A program made the position numbers and the translations under genes. Of a stretch of 64,000 bases of DNA, positions 44,261 to 53,886 are shown piece after piece; within the stretch, counting starts at the first letter, position 1, and every line of letters starts with the position of its first letter. This DNA comes from DASQYE01 sp035940775 (lineage in GTDB: Bacteria > Acidobacteriota > Blastocatellia > Pyrinomonadales > Pyrinomonadaceae). The stretch covers positions 248,001 to 312,000 of the forward strand of contig DASZEN010000033.1 in the NCBI GenBank assembly GCA_035940775.1, in the 5' to 3' direction. Below the pieces are notes generated by a model. That model saw nothing but the letters and a program-made list of their open reading frames with translations. It had not been told where the DNA came from and ran no database searches.

Positions 44261-45565
44261 ATGAGCACAGTCAAAGCCGACGTACAACAGTCCGAAACCG
44301 TCCTCAAGCATAAGGAGTTTCTATTTCCGGCCGTCGCCACTTACTATCAGGAACCTCTGGCGCTCGTGCGCGGCGAGGGGATGTACGTGTGGGACGACGC
44401 GGGCAATCGTTACCTGGACTGCTTCGGCGGCGTACTGACCGTCAGCGTCGGCCATGCCAACCCGAAGGTGAACGCGGCGATCATCGAGCAGGTCAGGACG
44501 ATTCAACATACTTCGACGCTCTACGCGAATAAGCCGCAGGCAGATCTCGCCGAAAAGCTTTACCAGATCACACCGGGCCGCCTGAAGAAATCCTTCTTCA
44601 CCAACAGCGGCACGGAGGCTGACGATACGGCCGTCATGGCGGCCAAGCTCTACACGGGCCGTCACGAGATAGTCGTCCTGCGCCATAGCTATTCGGGGCG
44701 CTCGGCGACGGCGCTCTCGGCCGTGGGCCATTCCACCTGGCGGCAATTGCCCGCACAGGTCGCAGGCATTGTCCACGCGCGCGCGCCCTATTGCTATCGC
44801 TGCCCGCTCAAGCTCACCTATCCGGAATGCGGGCTTGCATGCGCCGAAGACATCGAAGACGTAATCATGACGACGACCACGGGCGAGATCGCAGCCTTCA
44901 TGGCCGAGCCGATCCTGGGCGTCGGCGGCTTCATCGTCCCGCCGCCCGGCTATTTCGAGCGCGCCGTCGAAATCACACGCAATCACGGCGGCCTCTTCAT
45001 CGCCGACGAAGTGCAGACCGGGTGGGGACGCACGGGCGACAAGTGGTTCGGCATAGAGCACTGGAACGTCGAGCCCGACATCATCACCTCGGCCAAGGGC
45101 ATGGGCAACGGCGTTCCGATAGGCATGACGACGGCCACGCCCGAAGTCGCCGACAGTTATCCGGGCCTGACGTTCTCCACCTTCGGCGGCAATCCCGTCT
45201 CGATGGCCGCCGCGCTGGCCGTCATCCGCGTCATCGAAGAAGAGGATTTAAGGAGGAACGCCGCAGTGGTCGGCGCGCACCTGCGCGAGGGGCTCGACCG
45301 GCTAAAGGAGAAGCACAAGGTTATCGGCGACGTGCGCGGCCTCGGTCTGATGCAGGCGATTGAGCTGGTCAAAGACCGCGAGACGAAAGAGCCCGACCCG
45401 CAAAGCGTGCTCAAGGTGTTCGAGGAGACGCGGCGGCGCGGCGTCCTGATCGGCAAAGGCGGCCTCTACGCCAACGTGATTCGCACGGGCATGCCGCTTA
45501 TCTCTACCAAAGACCACGTCGATGAATTGATCGAAGCGATGGATGCGGCCCTCGGCACGATCTGA
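44261..45565 (+). CDS. Class III aminotransferase, AGXT2-like (candidate beta-alanine transaminase)
   Basis: A 434-residue fold-type I PLP enzyme. Key residues: Asp249 in IADEVQTGWGRTG, which holds the pyridine nitrogen, and the Schiff-base Lys279 in SAKGMGNGVPIGM. It resembles AGXT2 and related 4-aminobutyrate/beta-alanine transaminases. Between residues 178 and 194 it carries four cysteines (CYRC, then EC and AC), absent from textbook class III enzymes and possibly a metal or Fe-S site. It stands in a pyrimidine degradation locus, so the likely reaction is beta-alanine plus pyruvate to malonate semialdehyde plus alanine. A GAGAG-type ribosome-binding site precedes the ATG. Confidence 0.88.
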   Translation: MSTVKADVQQSETVLKHKEFLFPAVATYYQEPLALVRGEGMYVWDDAGNRYLDCFGGVLTVSVGHANPKVNAAIIEQVRTIQHTSTLYANKPQADLAEKLYQITPGRLKKSFFTNSGTEADDTAVMAAKLYTGRHEIVVLRHSYSGRSATALSAVGHSTWRQLPAQVAGIVHARAPYCYRCPLKLTYPECGLACAEDIEDVIMTTTTGEIAAFMAEPILGVGGFIVPPPGYFERAVEITRNHGGLFIADEVQTGWGRTGDKWFGIEHWNVEPDIITSAKGMGNGVPIGMTTATPEVADSYPGLTFSTFGGNPVSMAAALAVIRVIEEEDLRRNAAVVGAHLREGLDRLKEKHKVIGDVRGLGLMQAIELVKDRETKEPDPQSVLKVFEETRRRGVLIGKGGLYANVIRTGMPLISTKDHVDELIEAMDAALGTI

Positions 45566-45569
45566 TCGA

Positions 45570-45728
45570 ATGGCGGATGCTTTATCAAAGCTGTGGGATT
45601 TCCTGTGGCGGCCTCTTTTACCCTTCGAGGCGCGGGTGTGGGTTTATCTCGCGACGTTCATAGCGTTTGCGCTGCTTCCGCTGTGGCTCATCGCTTACGC
45701 TAAGTACGCCGGTCGCAACAAACGATGA
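45570..45728 (+). CDS. Small single-pass membrane protein
   Basis: A 52-residue product (MADALSKLWDFLWRPLLPFE at the start) with one hydrophobic segment, about residues 22-45 (VWVYLATFIAFALLPLWLIA), and a short basic tail YAGRNKR. The start at 45570 lies four bases after the aminotransferase stop, so translation is likely coupled. Unknown family. Short membrane peptides in this position may act as subunits or regulators, but nothing in the sequence proves a role. Confidence 0.55.
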   Translation: MADALSKLWDFLWRPLLPFEARVWVYLATFIAFALLPLWLIAYAKYAGRNKR

Positions 45729-45764
45729 GAAGCGTTGCGCGCGAAGCCTTACGGATTCTGGCTC

Positions 45765-46625
45765 ATGAACCTCATTAAACTGTTTCTTCTCGTCACACTC
45801 CTGCTGGCGGGCTGCGCGGGCGCGGGCCGTAACAGGGTTGTCGTCGCCGGACAGCAGCCGCAGCAGCAGCAGCAGCCGCCGCAGGATTTGGATTCCTATT
45901 TCAAGGAGACCGAAGGGTGCTTCGTCCTCTATGATTTGAAGCGCGATCATTACACGCGTTATAACGAGGCGCGCTGCCGCGAGCGTTTCAATCCGAAATC
46001 CACCTTCAAGATTCCGAACTCGCTGATCGGACTTGAAACGGGCGTTATCCGTGACGCAGATTTCCTTATCCCCTGGGACAAGCAGAAATATCCGCCCGAC
46101 GGTTGGGACACGGAGCCGTTCATACAGTGGAAGCGCGATCACACGCTACGCACGGCCTTTCAGAACTCGGTCGTCTGGTACTATCGCGAGCTGGCGCAGC
46201 GCGTCGGCGCTGAGCGCATGAAGAAATACGTGACCGCCTTTAACTACGGCGACCGGAACATCTCAGGCCCAATAGACTATTTCTGGCTCAATAATACTCT
46301 GAAGATTTCGGCCGACGAGCAGGTGGAGTTTTTGAAGAAGTTCTATCTATACAAGCTGGCGGTCGCCAGGCGTTCCGTTGATATAGTCAGGGAGATCATG
46401 GTGCGCGAGCAGACGCCAGGGTACAGGCTGTCGGGCAAGACGGGCGGCGGCGCGCTCGAAAGCGGCAGGTTTATAGGATGGTTCGTCGGCTACGTCGAGA
46501 CGGGCGGCGATACCTATTTCTTCGCCACCAACATCGAAGGCCCAACCTATCTTTCAATCCGCGACAAGCGGATCGACTTGACCAAACAGATTCTAAGCGG
46601 CCTCAATGTGCTGCCGAAACAATAA
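45765..46625 (+). CDS. Class D (OXA-type) beta-lactamase-like lipoprotein
   Basis: A 286-residue protein from the ATG at 45765; an upstream TTG would remove the signal peptide from the N-terminus. Residues 1-16 with LLLAGC (Cys17) form a lipoprotein signal. Residues 30-40 are Gln/Pro-rich. The active-site set is nearly complete: Ser79-x-x-Lys82 (STFK), Ser135-Val-Val (NSVV), Tyr161-Gly-Asp where OXA enzymes have Tyr-Gly-Asn, Trp174 (FWLNNTLKIS) and Lys225-Thr-Gly (KTGGG). YVETGGDTYFFATNIE matches the OXA C-terminal strand. It should be a serine beta-lactamase in the periplasm; its presence in a pyrimidine locus is unexplained. A carbamoylated Lys82 is typical for class D. Confidence 0.85.
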   Translation: MNLIKLFLLVTLLLAGCAGAGRNRVVVAGQQPQQQQQPPQDLDSYFKETEGCFVLYDLKRDHYTRYNEARCRERFNPKSTFKIPNSLIGLETGVIRDADFLIPWDKQKYPPDGWDTEPFIQWKRDHTLRTAFQNSVVWYYRELAQRVGAERMKKYVTAFNYGDRNISGPIDYFWLNNTLKISADEQVEFLKKFYLYKLAVARRSVDIVREIMVREQTPGYRLSGKTGGGALESGRFIGWFVGYVETGGDTYFFATNIEGPTYLSIRDKRIDLTKQILSGLNVLPKQ

Positions 46626-46655
46626 TAGCCTTTCGTCCTGTACGAAGGAGATTTT

Positions 46656-48035
46656 ATGAGAACACTGATTCGTAACGGGCGCGTCGTCACCGCCGTCGAT
46701 GATTATAAGGCCGATATACTGATCGAGGATGAAGTGGTTTCCGTCATCGGCGCGCGTCTTGAGATGGAGGCTGATCGCGTGATCGATGCTGCGGGGAAAT
46801 TGGTTATCCCCGGCGGGATCGATCCACACACGCACATGGAGCTGCCGTTCGGCGGCACGGAGTCGTCCGACGATTTCCGTACCGGTACGATTGCCGCCGC
46901 GCATGGCGGGACGACGACGATCATAGATTTCGCGGTGCAGTATAAGGGGCAGTCGCTCACAGAGGGCCTGGATCGCTGGCACGCCAAAGCCGAGGGCAAA
47001 ACGGCCATCGATTACGGCTTTCACCTGATTACGACCGACCTCGAAGATGAGCGCGTGCCCGAGCTGCACCGCTTGATGGACGAGGGGGTGACGAGCTTTA
47101 AGCTGTTCATGGCTTATCCGGGCGTCTTTCTCGTTGACGATGCGACTATCTTTCGCGCGATGACGGCCGCCGGAGAACGCGGCGGCTTGATCTGCATGCA
47201 CGCGGAGAACGGCGTGGTCATCAACGAGATTATCAAGCGCGCGCTCGCCGCCGGGCGAACTGCGCCGAAGTATCACGCGCTGACGCGTCCGACCGTCGCC
47301 GAGGCCGAAGGGGTGCATCGCGCCATCGCCATCGCGGAGATGGCCGAGGCGCCCGTTTATATAGTCCATCTCTCGTGCGCTGACGCGCTCAAACAGGTGA
47401 GAGAGGCGCGCGACCGTGGGCTGCCCGCCTTCGCCGAAACCTGCCCGCAATACCTTTTCCTTTCGATAGACGATTACGGCGAAGGCTTTGAGGGCGCGAA
47501 GTACGTGATGACGCCGCCGCTCAGGGAAAAGTGGAATCAGGCCGAGTTGTGGAAGGGCTTGAGGACGGACGATCTGCAAGTCGTCTCGACAGACCACTGC
47601 CCTTTCTGCATGAAGGAGCAGAAGGAGCTGGGGCGCGACGATTTCTCCAGGATTCCGAACGGCGCGCCCGGCGTCGAGCATCGCGTCCCGCTCATCTTCA
47701 ACGGCGCTGTCCTTGAGCAGGGTTTCTCGCTCTCCCGCTTCGTCGAATTGACCTCGACGGCGGCGGCCAAAATGTTCGGCCTCTTTCCGAGGAAAGGCAC
47801 CATCGCCGTCGGATCGGACGCAGACCTTGTGATCTTCGACGCCGAGCGCGAACAAACGATCAGCGCACGGACTCATCACATGAACGTGGACTATTCCGCC
47901 TACGAAGGCAAACGCATACGCGGCGTGGTCGAGACGGTGCTCTTGCGCGGACGCGTCGTCATCGAAGCAGGCGAGTACAAGGGCAGGCCCGGCGACGGTC
48001 GCTTTCTAAAGCGCGGGACGTGCGTGGCGTTTTAA
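46656..48035 (+). CDS. hydA: Dihydropyrimidinase (D-hydantoinase)
   Basis: A 459-residue amidohydrolase-superfamily enzyme with a clear AAGGAG ribosome-binding site. His58 and His60 in GGIDPHTHMELPFGG, Lys149 in TSFKLFMAYPG (carbamylated, bridges the two zincs), His182 in CMHAENG, His in VYIVHLSCADAL and Asp in VSTDHCPF give the binuclear metal site. It opens the ring of dihydrouracil or dihydrothymine to N-carbamoyl-beta-alanine or its methyl form. Length is typical. The next enzymes of the pathway, beta-ureidopropionase and dihydropyrimidine dehydrogenase, are encoded downstream on the same strand. Confidence 0.95.
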   Translation: MRTLIRNGRVVTAVDDYKADILIEDEVVSVIGARLEMEADRVIDAAGKLVIPGGIDPHTHMELPFGGTESSDDFRTGTIAAAHGGTTTIIDFAVQYKGQSLTEGLDRWHAKAEGKTAIDYGFHLITTDLEDERVPELHRLMDEGVTSFKLFMAYPGVFLVDDATIFRAMTAAGERGGLICMHAENGVVINEIIKRALAAGRTAPKYHALTRPTVAEAEGVHRAIAIAEMAEAPVYIVHLSCADALKQVREARDRGLPAFAETCPQYLFLSIDDYGEGFEGAKYVMTPPLREKWNQAELWKGLRTDDLQVVSTDHCPFCMKEQKELGRDDFSRIPNGAPGVEHRVPLIFNGAVLEQGFSLSRFVELTSTAAAKMFGLFPRKGTIAVGSDADLVIFDAEREQTISARTHHMNVDYSAYEGKRIRGVVETVLLRGRVVIEAGEYKGRPGDGRFLKRGTCVAF

Positions 48036-48044
48036 AAGCAAGCT

Positions 48045-48740
48045 ATGAGCAGCACAAGGTGCAGGCAATGCGGGCTCGTCAACTTTGTCGCGGCCGCGCG
48101 ATGCAAACGCTGCGGTGCATCTCTGAAGGAGGACGGCCCCGCCGATAACGCGACGGGTGAGGGCGACGCCCTAGATGCGCCTGAGCAGCAGCAGCAGAAG
48201 AAGAGGAGCCTCGGCAAGCGCATCTCCTGGATCGTGGGCATGACGCTGGTCGTCCTCCTGATCTGCTACCTGTCGCTGCTCGTCACGTCGGATTCGATCA
48301 AGTGGCAACAGCGGCAGACTGTTGACAGGGCGATAGCAGTCCTCGAACAGAAGGGTTTCGGCAAGGAGGCGTTCGTGCTGCGCCGACTCGTCAGCTTTCG
48401 GACGACCGATAACTGGTGGAATATGCAGGTCGGACATCATGATGCGTACGCGGCGACCAACTTCCCTTTCGAGGTGCTCACGCTCTACCCTGAGTTTTTC
48501 GATAGCGCGAAGGATGATACGGAGCGCGCCGCCATTCTCCTGCACGAGTCGTATCACCTGTTCGGCGCGGGCGAGCAGGCGGCGCTCGAAGGCGTTTGGC
48601 GCAACAAGGGCAGGATCGGATGGACGGCCGACAAGTACGCCGAGACCAAGGTTTGGAAGAACACCAAAGAGCTGACCATGAGCGAGGTTCCGCAGCTTTT
48701 CCGCTGCGGCCTTGAAGGCAAAGACGATTGCATACAGTGA
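48045..48740 (+). CDS. Zinc-ribbon membrane protein with HExxHxxGxxE motif
   Basis: A 231-residue protein. Residues 6-23 form a zinc ribbon (CRQCG, then CKRCG). A single membrane segment lies at about 60-80 (WIVGMTLVVLLICYLSLLVT). The C-terminal part holds HESYHLFGAGEQAA: His167-Glu168-x2-His171-x2-Gly174-x2-Glu177, which has the form of a metallopeptidase zinc site with a third acidic ligand. The C-terminal domain would face the periplasm if the ribbon stays inside. I do not recognise a named peptidase family. It lies between dihydropyrimidinase and the NCS1 transporter; its first codon follows the previous stop by nine bases. Confidence 0.75.
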   Translation: MSSTRCRQCGLVNFVAAARCKRCGASLKEDGPADNATGEGDALDAPEQQQQKKRSLGKRISWIVGMTLVVLLICYLSLLVTSDSIKWQQRQTVDRAIAVLEQKGFGKEAFVLRRLVSFRTTDNWWNMQVGHHDAYAATNFPFEVLTLYPEFFDSAKDDTERAAILLHESYHLFGAGEQAALEGVWRNKGRIGWTADKYAETKVWKNTKELTMSEVPQLFRCGLEGKDDCIQ

Positions 48741-48763
48741 GCGGCTCGCCCGCCGGATAATCA

Positions 48764-50296
<1,533 letters not shown>

Positions 50297-50307
50297 AGAG
50301 CGGAACG

Positions 50308-50415
50308 AAGGGATGAAGGGCGGCAGCGCTGAAAGGGTTTTTGAGTGAACTGGTAATTGACGCATTCGCTCAATCATTCATCGCTGCCGCCCTCAGCCCT
50401 TCGCCTTCATCCCTT
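50308..50415 (+). repeat. Imperfect inverted repeat between transporter and ureidopropionase genes
   Basis: AAGGGATGAAGG at 50308-50319 pairs with CCTTCATCCCTT at 50404-50415, and GGGCGGCAGCG at 50318-50328 pairs with CGCTGCCGCCC at 50382-50392. The right arm carries about 11 extra bases between its two halves. The structure lies after the transporter stop and before the ureidopropionase start. It could be an attenuator, mRNA-stability hairpin or remnant repeat. Confidence 0.5.
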
Positions 50416-50424
50416 TTGAACATC

Positions 50425-51294
50425 ATGCCACGCACAGTCAAATGCGGCCTGATACAGGCGACCAACGCTGCGCCGACCGATGCGCCGATTGAAGAGATCA
50501 AGCGCGCCAACATCGAAAAGCATCTCGCCATGATTGAGGATGCCGCGCGCCAGGGCGTGCAGATTCTCTGCATGCAGGAGGTCTTCACCACCCCTTACTT
50601 CTGCGCCGAACAGCAGACGCGATGGTACGAGGCGGTCGAGCGCGTGCCCGATGGGCCGACCGTGCGCTTGATGCAGGAGGTGGCCCGCAGGCACCAGATG
50701 GTCATCATCGTGCCCATCTACGAAGAGGAGATTACGGGCATCTATTACAACACGGCGGCCGTCATCGACGCCGACGGCAAGTATCTGGGCAAGTATCGCA
50801 AGAACCATATCCCGCACGTCGCGCCCGGATTCTGGGAGAAGTTCTACTTCAAGCCGGGCAACCTGGGCTATCCGGCCTTCGATACAGCCTACGCGCGCAT
50901 CGGCGTCTACATCTGCTACGACCGCCATTTCCCGGAGGGTGCGCGCATACTTGGATTGAACGGCGCGGAGATCGTCTTTAACCCGTCGGCGACCGTCGCG
51001 GGCCTCTCCGAATACCTGTGGCGGCTGGAACAACCGGCGCACGCCGTCGCCAACGGCTACTTCATAGGCGCGATCAATCGCGTCGGCCACGAGCAGCCCT
51101 GGGACATCGGCGAGTTCTACGGCCAGAGCTATTTTTGCGACCCGCGCGGCCAATTCGTCGCCGAAGCGCCGCGCGACAGGGATGCCCTCGTCGTCGCAGA
51201 CCTTGACCTTGATATGATCCGTCAGGTCAGGAACACCTGGCAGTTTTACCGCGATAGAAGACCGGAGAGCTACGAGCAGTTGACCGCCGAATAA
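50425..51294 (+). CDS. Beta-ureidopropionase (N-carbamoyl-beta-alanine amidohydrolase), nitrilase family
   Basis: A 289-residue carbon-nitrogen hydrolase from the ATG at 50425 (a TTG at 50341 would add a repeat-derived leader). The catalytic triad is present: Glu52 in MQEVFTTPYFC, Lys126 in YRKNHIPHVAPGF and Cys164 in YICYDRHFPEG. The GFWEKFYFKPGN segment and RNTWQFYRDRRPE near the C-terminus fit beta-ureidopropionases and N-carbamoylputrescine-type amidases. It converts N-carbamoyl-beta-alanine into beta-alanine, CO2 and ammonia, the third step of reductive pyrimidine degradation, and supplies the neighbouring transaminase. Confidence 0.92.
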   Translation: MPRTVKCGLIQATNAAPTDAPIEEIKRANIEKHLAMIEDAARQGVQILCMQEVFTTPYFCAEQQTRWYEAVERVPDGPTVRLMQEVARRHQMVIIVPIYEEEITGIYYNTAAVIDADGKYLGKYRKNHIPHVAPGFWEKFYFKPGNLGYPAFDTAYARIGVYICYDRHFPEGARILGLNGAEIVFNPSATVAGLSEYLWRLEQPAHAVANGYFIGAINRVGHEQPWDIGEFYGQSYFCDPRGQFVAEAPRDRDALVVADLDLDMIRQVRNTWQFYRDRRPESYEQLTAE

Positions 51295-51339
51295 AGGGCG
51301 AGTCTCTTCAGTTATCTATGCGGAGCGCGAGCGTCGTAG

Positions 51340-52128
51340 ATGAAGCGAAGTAGAAGAGAGCGTACGATAGAGAAGGTCAAGCGGCGGCTGATGCGAAAGA
51401 GTCTGCCCAGGGTTCAGGTTTCGCTGATTCTTTTGCTCACGGGGCTCGCCGGTTTTCTGGCCTCCTTCTCGCTCCTGCGTCTCGGGTTAGGGTGGATGTG
51501 GCTGCGTTACCCGATAGCCATACTCTTCGCCTACTGCGTCTTCCTGCTATTGCTTCGGCTATGGCTTTCGTTGCAGCGATCACAACACGAGCTTCCGAAT
51601 CCTGAGCTGGACTTGTCGGCCGTCGAGGTCAATTACTCGCCGCTGCCGAGTTATAATCCTGACTTTAAGTTTAGCGGAGGCGGCGGCGATGCCGGTGGAG
51701 GCGGCGCTGGCGGGAGTTGGGGAGGCAGCAGCCTACAGGCCGCTTCGCCGTCGTCGTCGGCCTCAAGCGGCGGCGGTGGTGGCGGCGGATCGTTTCTGGA
51801 TAACATCGACCTCGATCTGGAAGGAGGCTGGCTCCTGATAGTCGCCCTCGTAGCGATCATAGGGGGGCTCCTCGCCGCCTTCTACGTCATCTATGCCGCG
51901 CCCGCGCTGCTCGCGGAGATACTGGTCGACGGGGTTTTGCTGACGGGCCTTTACAAGCAGATGAAAAGAATAGAGCAAAGACACTGGCTGCGCTCGGCCG
52001 TGCGCCGGACTTTACTGCCCGCTCTACTGGCAACGATTTTTTTCAGCATCGCCGGGTACGCCCTGCAAAGGGCCGTTCCCGAAGCGCACTCAATCGGAGA
52101 GGTCTGGAAGCACGTGGTCAAAAGCTGA
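51340..52128 (+). CDS. Gly-rich-loop membrane protein of unknown function
   Basis: A 262-residue protein. A basic head (KRSRRERTIEKVKRRLMRK) precedes two membrane segments (about 28-48 and 52-75). A loop of about residues 105-150 is very rich in Gly and Ser (GGGGDAGGGGAGGSWGGSS and SSGGGGGGGSF). Three more hydrophobic segments follow (LLIVALVAIIGGLLAAFYVI, LLAEILVDGVLLTGLY, LLPALLATIFFSIAGYALQ). No family is recognised. It lies in the plus-strand block between beta-ureidopropionase and PreT. Confidence 0.68.
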   Translation: MKRSRRERTIEKVKRRLMRKSLPRVQVSLILLLTGLAGFLASFSLLRLGLGWMWLRYPIAILFAYCVFLLLLRLWLSLQRSQHELPNPELDLSAVEVNYSPLPSYNPDFKFSGGGGDAGGGGAGGSWGGSSLQAASPSSSASSGGGGGGGSFLDNIDLDLEGGWLLIVALVAIIGGLLAAFYVIYAAPALLAEILVDGVLLTGLYKQMKRIEQRHWLRSAVRRTLLPALLATIFFSIAGYALQRAVPEAHSIGEVWKHVVKS

Positions 52129-52168
52129 GAGGACGGGCCTCTCATTGAATCCATGCGTCATGCGAGGG

Positions 52169-52192
52169 GCACGTGCGCGCGCGCGCGCGTGC
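52169..52192. repeat. Alternating purine-pyrimidine (CG) tract
   Basis: A 24-base run in which every base alternates purine and pyrimidine, built mainly of GC dinucleotides and flanked by GCACG and CGTGC, so it is also self-complementary. It lies in the 189-bp gap before preT. Such tracts can adopt left-handed DNA or a hairpin. Confidence 0.8.
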
Positions 52193-52317
52193 CCGTCGGG
52201 GCTCTCCCGTTCCGGTCTTGATTCTCGGTTGCCAGGGCTTCAGCAAACTCTTGACGAGGGCGGGCCCGGCTTCTCGCAATAGCAGGCTGAGCTACTCTCT
52301 TTCTCTGAAAAGTTATC

Positions 52318-53742
52318 ATGTCAACCATACACGAATCGCCGATCAACATTGCGCAGATCGAACGAAACTTTCGGGAGATCGCGCCGCCGCTCTCGGAAGC
52401 CGAAGCGATCATGGAGTCAAACCGCTGCGTCTATTGCTACGACGCGCCCTGCACGCGCGCGTGCCCGACGCACATAGACGTGCCCGCGTTCATCAAGAAG
52501 ATCGCAAGCGGGAATCTCACGGGCTCGGCGCGCGTCATCTTCGACGCCAACCCCGTGGGCGCGACGTGCGCGCGCGTGTGCCCAGTCGAAGTGCTCTGCG
52601 AGGGCGCGTGCGTCGAGAAGACCTTGATGGCGAAGCCCATCGAGATCGGTCGCCTACAGCGCTACGCGACGGATGCCGCGTTTGAGAGGGGCCGCGACCC
52701 TTTCAAAGCGGGCGCGCCCAACGGCAAACGCGTCGCCGTCATCGGCTCAGGCCCGGCGGGGCTTTCCTGCGCCACCTATCTGGCACGGCTCGGCTACTCG
52801 GTCACCGTCTATGATCGCCGTCCTCTGGCCGGTGGGCTCGACACCTACGGCATGGCGGAATACAAGATGCGGATGGAAGTGTCGACTGCGGAAGCGGCGA
52901 TGGTCGCGCGTCTCGGCGTCGAGTTCAGGATGAACACTGAGGTCGGGCGAGACATTACGCTGGACGAATTGGAGTCTGCTAACGACGCCGTCTTCATCGG
53001 CGCAGGGTTGGGGGCAACCTCGCGACTTGGGATTCCGGGCGAGAATCTACCGGGCGTTTATGACGCGCTCGATTTCATCGCGCGCATTAAGACGCGCGAT
53101 TGGGCCAACGTGCCCATCGGGCGCGCGGTCGCCGTCATCGGCGCGGGCAACACAGCCATCGACGCCGTCACACAGGCCAAGCGTCTCGGCGCCGAGCGCG
53201 TCCTGATGATCTATCGTCGCAGCCAGAGAGAGATGCCCGCCTACGAGTATGAGTACGAGCTGGCGAAAAGGGATGCCGTGGAGTTCTGGTGGCAGACCGC
53301 GCCGGTTGAGATATTGGCGAGCGAGGACGGCCAGCGCGCGGCCGCTTTGCGCTGCGTACGTATGGAGATGGCCGAGGAGGAGGACGCCTCGGGGCGTCGT
53401 GCCGCGCGGCCCCTTCCAGGCTCTGAGTTCGACATCCCCGTGGACATGGTCATCAAGGCGCTCGGCCAGCAGAAGATGCGCGAATTTCTCTCCGCCATCA
53501 AGGGCGTCGAGCTTGATTCGGCCGGTCGCGTCGTCGTCAATACAGAGACGATGCAGACGGGCAATCCCAAATATTTCGCGGGCGGAGATTGCGTCAACGG
53601 CGGACGCGAGGCCGTCGATGCCTCGCAAATGGGCAAGCTCGCCGCGCAGGGCATACACGAAGCTCTCTCCGGCGAGAGGGTCGAGTTTGCGGGCGCGCGC
53701 ATCCCTTTGCCGGAAGAGACGCACCAGCTCAAGGCACATTAA
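52318..53742 (+). CDS. preT: Dihydropyrimidine dehydrogenase subunit PreT
   Basis: A 474-residue flavoprotein. The N-terminal domain carries two Fe-S cysteine groups (CVYCYDAPCTRACPTHIDVP and CARVCPVEVLCEGAC). The FAD-binding loop is VIGSGPAGLSCATYLARLG and the NAD(P)-binding loop VAVIGAGNTAIDAVTQAKRL. It is related to the small subunit of glutamate synthase and to the N-terminal half of eukaryotic dihydropyrimidine dehydrogenase. It passes electrons from NAD(P)H to PreA. preA follows 144 bases later. Confidence 0.95.
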   Translation: MSTIHESPINIAQIERNFREIAPPLSEAEAIMESNRCVYCYDAPCTRACPTHIDVPAFIKKIASGNLTGSARVIFDANPVGATCARVCPVEVLCEGACVEKTLMAKPIEIGRLQRYATDAAFERGRDPFKAGAPNGKRVAVIGSGPAGLSCATYLARLGYSVTVYDRRPLAGGLDTYGMAEYKMRMEVSTAEAAMVARLGVEFRMNTEVGRDITLDELESANDAVFIGAGLGATSRLGIPGENLPGVYDALDFIARIKTRDWANVPIGRAVAVIGAGNTAIDAVTQAKRLGAERVLMIYRRSQREMPAYEYEYELAKRDAVEFWWQTAPVEILASEDGQRAAALRCVRMEMAEEEDASGRRAARPLPGSEFDIPVDMVIKALGQQKMREFLSAIKGVELDSAGRVVVNTETMQTGNPKYFAGGDCVNGGREAVDASQMGKLAAQGIHEALSGERVEFAGARIPLPEETHQLKAH

Positions 53743-53745
53743 ATC

Positions 53746-53784
53746 TCAGGGAAATTCAGGGAATATAAGGGGATTTTCAGGGAA
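53746..53784 (+). repeat. Three TCAGGGAA direct repeats before preA
   Basis: The octamer TCAGGGAA occurs at 53746, 53756 and 53777, in the 144-bp gap between preT and preA. The remainder of the gap shows no gene. Spacing is 10 and 21 bases, close to one and two helical turns, which would suit a DNA-binding protein; coincidence is possible. Confidence 0.45.
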
Positions 53785-53886
53785 ACGTAGGAAATCGCGG
53801 GCCCGAGCACGAAAAGACGCGGCTGCGGGCGGCTGGCACTGTGAATCTATAAAACTTCGATTGGCCCACAAGTAAGGAGCAAGCTC

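Noticed and set aside
44321..45061. A 246-codon open frame antisense to the aminotransferase
   Set aside because: It lies fully opposite the supported aminotransferase and shows no family motif.
46593..47879. A 428-codon open frame antisense to dihydropyrimidinase
   Set aside because: It mirrors a well-supported gene in a GC-rich region, has no domain motif and its composition is that of a codon shadow.
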